A stretch of 64,000 nucleotides of DNA from Candidatus Zixiibacteriota bacterium (lineage in GTDB: Bacteria; Zixibacteria; MSB-5A5; GN15; JAAZOE01): assembly GCA_023138975.1 (NCBI GenBank), contig JAGLON010000043.1, positions 1 through 64,000 of the forward strand, read 5' to 3'. Of the stretch, positions 43,853-52,601 are shown piece by piece (within the stretch, counting starts at the first letter, position 1; each line of letters starts with the position of its first letter). The notes beneath the pieces were generated by a model that was not told the DNA's origin, made no database searches, and saw nothing but the letters and a program-made list of their open reading frames with translations. Both the position numbers and the translations under genes were made by a program.

Positions 43853-45220
43853 CTATACCGTAGTAGAGGCCAAATACTTTCGGGGGTTGGACTCGTACTC
43901 TCCATGACAATTGACGATATCGGCGCGAATAGATTCCTTCATTGTTTCCAGATGAGGCGAATTTGAATTTTCCAAGACACAACAAGCCAACTCAAACAGT
44001 TTTACTGAAGTCAATAGGCCGAATCCTTGTGACAGATTCGCTCCTATAACTTCATCGGCAAACTCACGCACTCGCTTATTCGGTACAACGGTATTAACGG
44101 CATTGGCGACAATAATCACTTTTGGTTTATCATCTCGCAGACACTCTTCAATCTTGGCGGCTGTTTTCTGATAGGTCTCGGCAGAAATGGCGTATTTCTC
44201 CGATGAATACAAATCAACGCATATATTTGCAGCATTTTCACTCCGTAGGTACAGATCAAACCCCGCGGGCTTTACAGTTTCGGGTACGGCAGGAGATTGA
44301 AAGCCGATTATTTCAAAAGCCTTTTGAACGGCATACAACAAATCCTCATCGGAACCATACAGTAATTGCAGTAATTCACGAATATCTTCGCTTTGCTCAA
44401 AAGTAATCGAGCGTTTGCGTTTGAGCTGTTCAACCTCCCGGTCAATCTCTATCACTTGCCGATTGAACGGATTTACTTTGTTAAGCTTTTGCTCATAGCG
44501 ATCAACCCAGAAGGGATAATCAATGCCGCTGGTTTTGTTTTTGTGAATATCGGAGAACACATCAGCCAAACGCTCCGATTCTTCCGGAATTAAAAACTTG
44601 GGGATAATATATATTTCGCCCAACCCGTGTTTTCCGCTTACGGCGTATATCAAGGGGTGAAACGGCTCGTGGGCGCTTTCGGCAATAATAGATTGATACT
44701 CACTGCGATTAAGTGTGACGGCGCACATCGATTCAGCCGGCGATTGACCGAATGCTTTATACAATCGTGAACGGGGAGCGATATAGGAAAAGGAATACTC
44801 TTTTCCATAGTCACATGAAAATCGTCCCAGAAATTCCTCAAGCCAGTAAAAAATAGAAACAATAGATTCAGTGTATTTATTTGAGATCAAGCCTATGATA
44901 CTATCTTTTGTAACCTTGATATAGGATTTTGGGAAGTTGGATCGGATGACTAAGATACCACCGGCAATGATGAAATCACTTAGGATTTCAGCAGCCAGTT
45001 TGACTCCGGCAACAAGCGCTCTGAGTTTATCTTCCGAATAAGAATAATACTCGACCTTGTAAATCTCCGAGGTGTTTTTCCGCAGGCCAATATTAGCGGT
45101 AAACTGAAGCGGATCGAAGAAAACGACGTCAAAATCGGATAGGTCTATTATTTCAAATAGAGTTGTTTGAGCTGATGTCTCCGGTGCGTCATTCCAATCG
45201 CAAAATAATACCCGACTCAT
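43853..45220 (-). CDS. orphan protein with a possible nuclease-like C-terminal domain
   Basis: This 455-residue protein is not recognised. The N-terminal third (SRVLFCDWNDAPET to about residue 150) has a Rossmann-like appearance. A central coiled-coil lies near residue 275 (DREVEQLKRKRSITFEQSED). The C-terminal 150 residues have the order helix-strand-strand-helix-strand seen in PD-(D/E)XK nuclease-like domains, with PAGFDLYLR at the place of the acidic residue and ICVDLYSSEK at the place of ExK. The catalytic Lys and Glu are not clearly present, so activity is doubtful. AGGAA precedes the ATG. Confidence 0.6.
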   Translation of the reverse strand: MSRVLFCDWNDAPETSAQTTLFEIIDLSDFDVVFFDPLQFTANIGLRKNTSEIYKVEYYSYSEDKLRALVAGVKLAAEILSDFIIAGGILVIRSNFPKSYIKVTKDSIIGLISNKYTESIVSIFYWLEEFLGRFSCDYGKEYSFSYIAPRSRLYKAFGQSPAESMCAVTLNRSEYQSIIAESAHEPFHPLIYAVSGKHGLGEIYIIPKFLIPEESERLADVFSDIHKNKTSGIDYPFWVDRYEQKLNKVNPFNRQVIEIDREVEQLKRKRSITFEQSEDIRELLQLLYGSDEDLLYAVQKAFEIIGFQSPAVPETVKPAGFDLYLRSENAANICVDLYSSEKYAISAETYQKTAAKIEECLRDDKPKVIIVANAVNTVVPNKRVREFADEVIGANLSQGFGLLTSVKLFELACCVLENSNSPHLETMKESIRADIVNCHGEYESNPRKYLASTTV

Positions 45221-45339
45221 AATTGTTCCTATACAATTATTATAAAAGATAGAGGCAGAACGGTTTTTGGCCGCTTTGCCTATTATCTTGTTATTCGGCA
45301 GTGTTTTGGGGAATATTTAGGCCGGAAAGCTTTGAATTT

Positions 45340-46476
45340 CTAATCTTCGGCAGCCAGCTTTTCTATCTCTTTCATCAAAGCTTCTTCAAGTTCGTCTTCT
45401 TTATAAGTCTTTTGAGTCTTATCCCCGGTAAAGAGGATGCCTTTTTTGAGACCTCCGGCAATACCGATATCAGCCGCCTTGGCTTCACCTGGGCCATTGA
45501 CCACACAACCCATGACTGCTACTTTCATCGGTTTTTTAATATGACGAGTGTTTTCCTCGATCCGGTTTGCCAGCGGTATCAAATCGATTTGACAGCGACC
45601 GCAGGTAGGGCACGAGATTACCTCAACGCCGTCCTTTTTTAGGGCTAGGGATGTAAGAATCTGTTTACAGACCCTTATTTCCTTAACCGGATCAGCTGTT
45701 AGAGAGACACGCAGAGTATCTCCGATACCGTGAGACAAAATCGAACCGATACCGACGGCAGATTTGATCGATCCGGTAAATTCTGTTCCGGCCTCAGTAA
45801 TTCCCAGGTGAAAAGGATAATCGACTAATTCAGCCAGCATGCGATAGGCAAAGATAGCGCAACTGGCATTGGTTGATTTTAAGGATATAACAGTGTCGTG
45901 AAAATCATGTTTATCGAGTGTTTCCAGTTCCCGCAATGCGGCTCCGACAAATGCCCGAGGATCCTCATGACCGAATTCATCAAGTAAATCCTGTGGCAAA
46001 GATCCGGAATTGACTCCGATTCGAATTGGTATTTCGGCGTCTTTGGCCGCCTTGACGACCTCGGCGACTTTCCAATCAGGTCCAATATTGCCGGGATTAA
46101 TCCGGACTTTATCAACTCCCTGAGCAATTGCTATTAGGGCCAGATTATGCGAGAAGTGAATATCGGCTACTAACGGTATCTTAATTTGTTTTTTTATTTT
46201 CCCCAGACACTCTGCTGCAGGTTTATTAAGTACAGCAACCCGGACGATTTCGCATCCGGCTTCTTCCAACTGCTCAATTTGCTTAACTGTGGCTTCGATA
46301 TCGCGTGTATCGGTTGTTGTCATTGATTGAATCGCAATCGGGAAATTTCCACCGATTATAACGTCACCAATTTTGACCGCCCGGGATTTCCGGCGTTCAA
46401 TGGGGTATGTTATTTTACTTTTTCCGAGAATCTCACGCCAATTCTGTTTTTTATTATTTGATATATCTCTTGACAT
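45340..46476 (-). CDS. ispG: 4-hydroxy-3-methylbut-2-en-1-yl diphosphate synthase (GcpE)
   Basis: IspG converts MEcPP to HMBPP in the MEP isoprenoid pathway. The ATG at 46476 is preceded by GGAAAG and gives about 378 residues; the ATG four codons upstream lacks a site. The TIM-barrel start is RAVKIGDVIIGGNFPIAIQS. The [4Fe-4S] cysteines are in SCPTCGRC and MGCVVNGPGEA. Its presence shows that isoprenoids are made by the MEP route. It is divergent from the small gene at 46543. Confidence 0.97.
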   Translation of the reverse strand: MSRDISNNKKQNWREILGKSKITYPIERRKSRAVKIGDVIIGGNFPIAIQSMTTTDTRDIEATVKQIEQLEEAGCEIVRVAVLNKPAAECLGKIKKQIKIPLVADIHFSHNLALIAIAQGVDKVRINPGNIGPDWKVAEVVKAAKDAEIPIRIGVNSGSLPQDLLDEFGHEDPRAFVGAALRELETLDKHDFHDTVISLKSTNASCAIFAYRMLAELVDYPFHLGITEAGTEFTGSIKSAVGIGSILSHGIGDTLRVSLTADPVKEIRVCKQILTSLALKKDGVEVISCPTCGRCQIDLIPLANRIEENTRHIKKPMKVAVMGCVVNGPGEAKAADIGIAGGLKKGILFTGDKTQKTYKEDELEEALMKEIEKLAAED

Positions 46477-46542
46477 AATTCTTTCCATCGTTAGTTTTAT
46501 TGAAAGATTATACGAAATAATATAGCCGAAAGAAAAGTTAGT

Positions 46543-46917
46543 TTGGATTATCGAAAAATATTTTTATATATCGTTATTATAATAGCGATTGCCGGGTTCT
46601 GGTATAAATCTCAACTGGATGAAGAGGTTATCGCAAAATCAGGGGATAAGTTCATCCAAGTCTATTCATCGCTTGCGGTTCTGGCAGAACTATATCGGAA
46701 TGAACCGGATAGGTATTATCAAGCTCGCGATTCGGTTTACTCTTTATACCAATTCGATGGTGATTCGGTTACGGTGTTTCGGGAGACCCTGGAAGGCACT
46801 GAGGACCGCTGGCCGGATATATGGTCAAAAATTCGTGGGCGCAGCGACTCGCTGATCGAGTATTTTAAATCGAACCCGGTAGATCATCCCCAACCGGATT
46901 CTACAGATTCCTTGTAA
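46543..46917 (+). CDS. small membrane-anchored hypothetical protein
   Basis: This 124-residue product starts at TTG with only a weak upstream AAAG. An N-terminal signal anchor (IFLYIVIIIAIAGFWY) is followed by an acidic soluble part ending HPQPDSTDSL. I do not recognise the family. The 66-base gap to ispG suggests divergent promoters. Whether it is expressed is uncertain. Confidence 0.45.
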   Translation: MDYRKIFLYIVIIIAIAGFWYKSQLDEEVIAKSGDKFIQVYSSLAVLAELYRNEPDRYYQARDSVYSLYQFDGDSVTVFRETLEGTEDRWPDIWSKIRGRSDSLIEYFKSNPVDHPQPDSTDSL

Positions 46918-46961
46918 ATAGCATTCTTATCATCTCAAAATGTGAAATCTGACACAGCCTC

Positions 46962-46990
46962 TTGATTTTTTCTCTTTGGTATGCTAATAT
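46962..46990 (+). promoter_or_regulatory. candidate promoter of iorAB
   Basis: TTGATT (46962-46967) and TAATAT (46985-46990) are 17 bases apart, about 70 bases before the iorA ATG. Both boxes are four- to five-of-six matches, so the call is modest. Confidence 0.35.
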
Positions 46991-47060
46991 GACTCACTGA
47001 GATAAGAAGCCGATAGGCTAACAGACAAAAATAAAATAATATAGATTGGATGGGTGAAAG

Positions 47061-48848
47061 ATGAAAAAACTTTTATCCGGTAATGAGGCGGTAGCCCGAG
47101 GAGCGTTTGAGGCCGGAGTTAAGCTGGCCGCGGCATACCCGGGGACTCCGTCAACCGAAATTTTAGAAAATGTCGCCAAGCATTTTCCGTCCATTTACTG
47201 TGAATGGTCACCTAATGAGAAGGTCGCTTTTGAAGTAGGTATTGGCGGTTCTTTGGGCGGAGGGCGAAGTCTGGTAACTATGAAGCATGTCGGGGTCAAT
47301 GTTGCCGCCGATCCGCTTATGACATTCTCCTATACCGGTGTTAACGGCGGTTTTGTGTTTATTAGCGCTGACGATCCGGAAATGCACTCGTCTCAGAATG
47401 AGCAGGATAATCGCTATTTTGCCAAATTTGCGCAGATTCCGTTTTTAGAGCCTTCTGATTCTCAGGAATCAAAAGATATGGTTCTTCTGGCATTCGAAAT
47501 TTCAGAGCAGTTTGATACTCCGGTTATGCTTCGCATGACGACCCGAATTTCGCATTCCAAAGGATTAGTCGAAACCAGCGATCCAATAGAACTTGGCGAG
47601 CAAAACCTCTTCGATAGAGATGTAAAGAAATATGTAATGGTTCCGGGGCATGCCCGTGCCCGTCATAAACACATTCTCGATAGAACCGCTAAGTTGGCTG
47701 AGTATGTTGAAAACTCTCCATTGAACAAAGTTGAATCGTATGGGACCAAGCTTGGTATCATCTCTGGCGGAATATCATATCAATATGCCAAGGACATCAT
47801 GCCCGAAACTGATATTCTTAAAATCGGTATCGGTTACCCGCTTCCGAATAAGATGATAAAAGAGTTTGTTGACGCGCATGAACGAGTCATCATTGTTGAG
47901 GAATTAGAACCGTACTACGAAGAGGCTATTCGTATCGCCGGTATTCATAAAATAGAGGGCAAGAAATACTTTAGCCGTGAAGGCGAACTATCGCCATATC
48001 GGGTTGCGAAAGGTTTGCAAAAAGCCGGTGTCGTTGAGACGGTTGCCGAACCCGGCTATGATCCTACTCAGCTTTTTCCTCGTCCGCCGGTCCTTTGTGT
48101 CGGCTGTCCGCATCGCGGCTTCTTCGCTGTGCTAAAGAAACTAAAACTAACAGTTACCGGAGATATCGGCTGTTACACGCTCGGTACTCTCCAGCCGCTT
48201 GGAGCTTTACATAGCTGTATCTGTATGGGAGCCTCAATCGGCAATGCTATCGGCATGGAAAAGGTAAACGGTTCTAAGGAAGACATCGTGGCGGTTCTGG
48301 GCGATTCGACCTTCCTGCATTCGGGAATAACCGGAGTGCTTGACGCCGTTTACAATCAATCTGATATCACAATCATAATCGCTGATAACCGAATAACTGC
48401 CATGACTGGTGGGCAACAGCATCCGGCGACCGGTTACACGCTGATGGGCAAAAAAACCAAGTCGGTCGATATCGCCGAACTGTGCAAAGCTCTCGGGGTT
48501 GAGTCGGTACGCACCGTTGATCCACTCGATTATGATGAAACGATGACTGCCGTAAAAGAAGAAATAAAACGTCCTGGGCCTTCGGTGATTATCACCAATC
48601 GTCCTTGCGTTTTAATGCCTAAACCGGTTTACGATACTCCCTATGAAGTAATACTCGATGAGTGCAACGGTTGCAGCGCCTGTTTCCGTATCGGTTGTCC
48701 GGCAATTCTACCATCAAAAGAAATGACCAAGAAAAATCGCCCCAAAGCCGAGATTGATCCGGTTCTGTGCAACGGATGCAGCCTGTGCGCTCAGGTTTGT
48801 AAGCCGGAAGCAATCGTCTTAACAAAACAGCCCGAAGCGGTAAAGTGA
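47061..48848 (+). CDS. iorA: indolepyruvate:ferredoxin oxidoreductase, alpha subunit
   Basis: This 595-residue subunit oxidatively decarboxylates aryl-pyruvates (from Trp, Phe and Tyr) to aryl-acetyl-CoA with reduced ferredoxin. The order is a pyrimidine-binding domain (KKLLSGNEAVARGAFEAG), a TPP-binding domain with GDS in AVLGDSTFLHSG and ADNRITAMTGG, and a C-terminal double ferredoxin domain with the clusters CNGCSACFRIGC and CNGCSLCAQVC. iorB follows 7 bases later. GGATGGGTGAAAG precedes the ATG. Such enzymes work in anaerobic amino-acid fermentation. Confidence 0.96.
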   Translation: MKKLLSGNEAVARGAFEAGVKLAAAYPGTPSTEILENVAKHFPSIYCEWSPNEKVAFEVGIGGSLGGGRSLVTMKHVGVNVAADPLMTFSYTGVNGGFVFISADDPEMHSSQNEQDNRYFAKFAQIPFLEPSDSQESKDMVLLAFEISEQFDTPVMLRMTTRISHSKGLVETSDPIELGEQNLFDRDVKKYVMVPGHARARHKHILDRTAKLAEYVENSPLNKVESYGTKLGIISGGISYQYAKDIMPETDILKIGIGYPLPNKMIKEFVDAHERVIIVEELEPYYEEAIRIAGIHKIEGKKYFSREGELSPYRVAKGLQKAGVVETVAEPGYDPTQLFPRPPVLCVGCPHRGFFAVLKKLKLTVTGDIGCYTLGTLQPLGALHSCICMGASIGNAIGMEKVNGSKEDIVAVLGDSTFLHSGITGVLDAVYNQSDITIIIADNRITAMTGGQQHPATGYTLMGKKTKSVDIAELCKALGVESVRTVDPLDYDETMTAVKEEIKRPGPSVIITNRPCVLMPKPVYDTPYEVILDECNGCSACFRIGCPAILPSKEMTKKNRPKAEIDPVLCNGCSLCAQVCKPEAIVLTKQPEAVK

Positions 48849-48855
48849 GGTTATA

Positions 48856-49449
48856 ATGGATAATAATACGCAGAATATTTTGATTGTCGGCGTTGGCGGT
48901 CAGGGTGTGCTTCTCGCTTCGGAATTGTTGTCGGAAGTAGCGATGATGCGCGGTTTGGACGTTAAGAAGTCTGAGGTTCACGGTATGTCTCAGCGAGGCG
49001 GTGTTGTTTCATCACATGTTCGCATCGGAGCCAAGGTATATTCGCCGATTATTCCTTACGGTCAGGCTGAAATCGTGATGTCATTCGAACAAGCCGAAGG
49101 TCTCCGTGCGATGGATTGGCTCGCAAAAGACGGTCGGATGATTGTCTCAACTACTCGGCTGGTTCCTACTACAGCGAATTTCGGTGGTTTGGGCTATCCC
49201 GACGATCCGATTGCAGAGATGAAGAAGAAGACGAAAAACGTGATTGCTATTGAAGCTGATAAAATAGCTAATGAGCTTGGCAATCCCCGCCTTATTAATA
49301 CGATTCTTCTGGCGGTAGCGTCTCCATTCTTGGGTTTTGAAAAATCAGTTTGGGAAGAAGCAATCAAGAAGCTGGTTAAACCGAAATTTGTCGACATCAA
49401 TCTTAAGGCTTTTGCTCAGGGAAGCAAATTGGCGGAAGCCAGCCTGTAA
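48856..49449 (+). CDS. iorB: indolepyruvate:ferredoxin oxidoreductase, beta subunit
   Basis: This 197-residue gamma-type subunit has the start NILIVGVGGQGVLLASELL, KKSEVHGMSQRGGVVSSHV and SFEQAEGLRAM, all hallmarks of the 2-oxoacid:ferredoxin oxidoreductase small subunit. It completes the IorAB complex with the preceding gene. It is followed by a strong terminator. Confidence 0.96.
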   Translation: MDNNTQNILIVGVGGQGVLLASELLSEVAMMRGLDVKKSEVHGMSQRGGVVSSHVRIGAKVYSPIIPYGQAEIVMSFEQAEGLRAMDWLAKDGRMIVSTTRLVPTTANFGGLGYPDDPIAEMKKKTKNVIAIEADKIANELGNPRLINTILLAVASPFLGFEKSVWEEAIKKLVKPKFVDINLKAFAQGSKLAEASL

Positions 49450-49462
49450 AATCGTTTATCTC

Positions 49463-49497
49463 AGGCGGTTTACATAAAAGTAAACCGCCTTTTTTTT
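49463..49497 (+). terminator. Rho-independent terminator after iorB
   Basis: An 11-bp perfect stem AGGCGGTTTAC/GTAAACCGCCT with the loop ATAAAA is followed by seven Ts. It separates iorAB from buk. Confidence 0.93.
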
Positions 49498-49527
49498 GGG
49501 GCTTGGAAATATAGGAAAGGGAAACTA

Positions 49528-50607
49528 ATGGCCGAAAGCAATCCCCTCATTCTGGTAGTAAACCCTGGTTCAACCTCAACAAAAGTAGCTGTCTATCGCG
49601 GTACTGAAGAAATCCATGTCAAAAATGTAGAGCATCCATCCGAAGAACTGGCTAAATTCGATTTGACCGCCGAGCAATTTGACTTACGGCGTCAAGCTAT
49701 CGAAGCCTGGCTTGGTTCATTGCCCGAAAGTGATTGCAGGTTTACCGCAATCGCGGGGAGAGGCGCACCTCTCAAGCCTCTTGCCGGCGGTACTTATTCG
49801 ATTTCAGCTCAAATGCTTGAGGATGTGAAAACCTCTAAATATTCTAATCATGCCTCAAATCTCGGAGCTATTCTGGCCGATTATTTTTCCCGGAAGTATG
49901 ACATCCCGGCCTATATCACCGATCCGATTACAACCGATAATTTTACTGAAATAGCCCGGATCTCCGGCGTTCCAGAAATAAAACGGAAATGCCGTTCGCA
50001 TTGCCTCAATATCAAGGCGATGGGACGCGCCGAAGCAGGTAAAATAGGTAAGGGTTTGGACGAAGTGAATTTTGTAGTTGCTCACATGGGCGGAGGTATA
50101 TCTATTGCCGCTCTGGCCAAGGGTAGAGTTATCGATGTCAATGACGGCTTGTTGGGTATGGGACCATTTTCACCTGACCGGGCTGGTGCGTTGCCTATCG
50201 GCGGAGTTTTGGAACTTGCCTTTTCCGGCGGCTTTTCCAAAGATGAGTTAATTAAAAAATTCTCAAAATCATCCGGGCTGATTGCTTATCTGGGGACGTC
50301 CGATTTGCGAGAAGTTGAGAAAATGATTGATGATGGTGATGAACAGGCCAAGCTAATCTTTAAGGCGATGTGTTATCAAATTGCCAAAGAAATTGGTGTC
50401 GCCAGTGTGGTCTTAAAAGGTGATGTTCAGGGAATTATTCTCACCGGAGGGATGGCCTATTCGGATAAGCTCCGCAATGAAATCTCGCAATATGTCACGT
50501 TTATCGCTCCGGTCATCAATGCTGCCGGAGAGTATGAAATGGTTGCTTTGACCGAGGGAGCCATCCGGGCTCTTGGCGGAGAAGAAACTATCCAGGTTTA
50601 TGAATAA
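49528..50607 (+). CDS. buk: butyrate kinase
   Basis: This 359-residue acetokinase-family enzyme makes ATP from acyl phosphate. It starts with the phosphate-binding VVNPGSTSTKVAVYRG; the middle has NVVAHMGGGIS (as NFVVAHMGGGIS), MGPFSPDRAGALPI and the end has GIILTGGMAYS. GGAAAGGG precedes the ATG. Substrates may be butyryl, isobutyryl or branched acyl phosphates. It forms an operon with the two ptb-type genes and lies next to iorAB. Confidence 0.95.
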   Translation: MAESNPLILVVNPGSTSTKVAVYRGTEEIHVKNVEHPSEELAKFDLTAEQFDLRRQAIEAWLGSLPESDCRFTAIAGRGAPLKPLAGGTYSISAQMLEDVKTSKYSNHASNLGAILADYFSRKYDIPAYITDPITTDNFTEIARISGVPEIKRKCRSHCLNIKAMGRAEAGKIGKGLDEVNFVVAHMGGGISIAALAKGRVIDVNDGLLGMGPFSPDRAGALPIGGVLELAFSGGFSKDELIKKFSKSSGLIAYLGTSDLREVEKMIDDGDEQAKLIFKAMCYQIAKEIGVASVVLKGDVQGIILTGGMAYSDKLRNEISQYVTFIAPVINAAGEYEMVALTEGAIRALGGEETIQVYE

Positions 50608-50626
50608 TTAACGTAGAGATTAAAAT

Positions 50627-51565
50627 ATGCTAAAATCTTCAAATGATATTATAGCCGCAGCCAAGAAGCTATCTGAAGGCGGTAAACGCCCCCGGATTTC
50701 GGTTGCGGTGGCGCAGGATGCCGATGTTCTCGTAGCCGTCCGTTCGGCTTACGATGACGGCATTTGTGACAGCTCGCTTTTTGGCGATGAGGTGAAAATT
50801 AAAGAAGCGGCGGAAAAGGCTGGCGTTTCGCTTGAGGGGTTGGACGTTATTCATCAACCTGACCCTAATAAAGCCGTTCTTGAATCGGTTCAGCTTGCGG
50901 CCGATGGTAAGGCTGATGCCGTGATGAAGGGGTTTGTATCGACTTCAACGCTTCTAAAAGGCGTCCTCAATAAACGGTTCGGACTTCGTCAGGGACCAAC
51001 GTTATCGCATGTCGCTGTTTTGACTATACCGGGGCATGATAAATTATTTATGGTTACTGACGGTGGAATGATCGTCAAACCGGATCTTCAGCAGCGTATC
51101 GGCATAGTTAAAAACGCGTTGGTTGTTGGCCGTGCCTTGAATATCAGTCCAATTAAAGTCGCAATGTCCGGAGCGAGCAATACTGTACAGCCCTCAATGC
51201 CGCAGACTTCCGAGAGTGAAAAGATTGCCGCCGATTTAACACGGGAAAACATCGCCGATTTACAAATTGCCGGACCGGTAACGGTTGACGCGGCACTGTC
51301 TCCGGCAGTAGCGGCTAAAATCGGTTTGACTCACCCGGTTGCAGGCGACGCCGATGTCTATGTTGTCGGGTCAATCGAGGAATGTAACATCACCACAAAA
51401 AGCATGATTATCTTCCAAGAGGCTATCTTTGCCGGAGTTATTATTGGAGCCAAGATACCGATTTCGCTGGTCTCACGAACCGATCCGGTAATAGGGAAGA
51501 AAACATCGCTGGCGCTGGCCTGTCTGGTAGCAGACTATTATCGCCGAACCGAAGGGGAGGGCTAA
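50627..51565 (+). CDS. ptb: phosphate acyltransferase, Ptb-like, first paralogue
   Basis: This 312-residue enzyme converts acyl-CoA and phosphate to acyl phosphate. The family core is AVAQDADVLVAV near the start, DAVMKGFVSTSTLLK, TDGGMIVKPDL and GPVTVDAALSP. The segment that reads PNIETGN in the second paralogue is SIEECNITTKS here, so this copy is the more divergent one. It lies 19 bases after buk. Confidence 0.9.
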   Translation: MLKSSNDIIAAAKKLSEGGKRPRISVAVAQDADVLVAVRSAYDDGICDSSLFGDEVKIKEAAEKAGVSLEGLDVIHQPDPNKAVLESVQLAADGKADAVMKGFVSTSTLLKGVLNKRFGLRQGPTLSHVAVLTIPGHDKLFMVTDGGMIVKPDLQQRIGIVKNALVVGRALNISPIKVAMSGASNTVQPSMPQTSESEKIAADLTRENIADLQIAGPVTVDAALSPAVAAKIGLTHPVAGDADVYVVGSIEECNITTKSMIIFQEAIFAGVIIGAKIPISLVSRTDPVIGKKTSLALACLVADYYRRTEGEG

Positions 51566-51568
51566 GTT

Positions 51569-52513
51569 ATGACTCAGATTACTACCTTCGAACAACTCAT
51601 TACTTCAGGAAAAGAACTGGTAAAAAACAAGCGTATTGCCAGAGCCGCATTTCTCGGTTTGCCGGATAGCAGCTTTATTAAAGCAATACTTCAGGCCGAA
51701 AGCAATATGCTGGTCAAGTCTATCGTATTATGCGATAAGGAGCAGTTGTCTAAAGTGTTACTTGAAGCTAAAATGGATAAAGATTCAGTGGCTGTTATTC
51801 ATTCTGATTCGCTATCTGAAGCTTGTGCTAAAGCTGTCAATATGGTTGCTGAAGGCCAAATAGATTTCCTTATTACGTCTGAATCAAATCTCGAAACCCC
51901 CGCTGGGCAAGCTCGCTCGCTTATGGACATATTGGCCGATAGCGGGTTTATTACGCCAAAGAAAACAGCCTGTCATCTGGCAATATTTGAGCATGAAAAA
52001 TATCCTCGATTCCTAATGCTATCCGATGCATTTATTTCAGTCGAGCCGGGCTTAGTTGGCAAGATGGGGATAATCAATTTAGCCGTTGAAGCGGCCCACA
52101 GTCTGGGAGTTGAGATTCCAAAGGTTGCCGTTACCGCTGCTGTTGAAGTGGTGTATCCGGCTATGGAAGTAACCAAGGATGCGGCGGTCTTGGCTAAGAT
52201 GTCCGATCGCAAACAGATTAAGGGCTGTTTGATTGATGGTCCATTATCAATGGATTGTGCCACAGTGCCTGAGGTTGCCCGGGATAAAGGTGTGGTTTCT
52301 GAGGTGGCCGGAGTCGCCGATATTCTGATAGCTCCCAATATCGAAACCGGAAACGGGATTTACAAAGCAATGTCTTTAGTCTCAAAGGCGAAGACGGGTG
52401 GCGTAATTATTGGAGGGAAATGTCCGATAGCTTTTTCGGCCAATTGCGACAACCGGGACAATAATTATTATTCAATTGTTCTCGGTGGGTTTTTATCGCT
52501 GCAGAAGGTATAG
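51569..52513 (+). CDS. phosphate acyltransferase, Ptb-like, second paralogue
   Basis: This 314-residue protein has the more canonical Ptb features DGPLSMDCATVPEVARDKGV, AGVADILIAPNIETGNGIYKA and GGVIIGGKCPIAFS. The N-terminal part (GQIDFLITSESNLE) is altered where the family usually has ADxLxKG. Two tandem ptb genes may encode subunits of one enzyme or have different acyl preferences. It starts 3 bases after the first copy, behind GGGGAGGG, and ends at a terminator. Confidence 0.88.
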   Translation: MTQITTFEQLITSGKELVKNKRIARAAFLGLPDSSFIKAILQAESNMLVKSIVLCDKEQLSKVLLEAKMDKDSVAVIHSDSLSEACAKAVNMVAEGQIDFLITSESNLETPAGQARSLMDILADSGFITPKKTACHLAIFEHEKYPRFLMLSDAFISVEPGLVGKMGIINLAVEAAHSLGVEIPKVAVTAAVEVVYPAMEVTKDAAVLAKMSDRKQIKGCLIDGPLSMDCATVPEVARDKGVVSEVAGVADILIAPNIETGNGIYKAMSLVSKAKTGGVIIGGKCPIAFSANCDNRDNNYYSIVLGGFLSLQKV

Positions 52514-52547
52514 ATACTTTTTCATTTCTATTACTTATAGAAGTAAA

Positions 52548-52576
52548 AAAAAAGCCCCGTAGCACGGGGCTTTTTT
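52548..52576. terminator. bidirectional Rho-independent terminator
   Basis: A 13-bp stem AAAAAAGCCCCGT/ACGGGGCTTTTTT with the loop AGC serves the ptb operon and, on the other strand, the PpiD-like gene ending at 52602. Confidence 0.93.
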
Positions 52577-52601
52577 GATGTTTTCCAACTACTGCGGCAG
52601 A

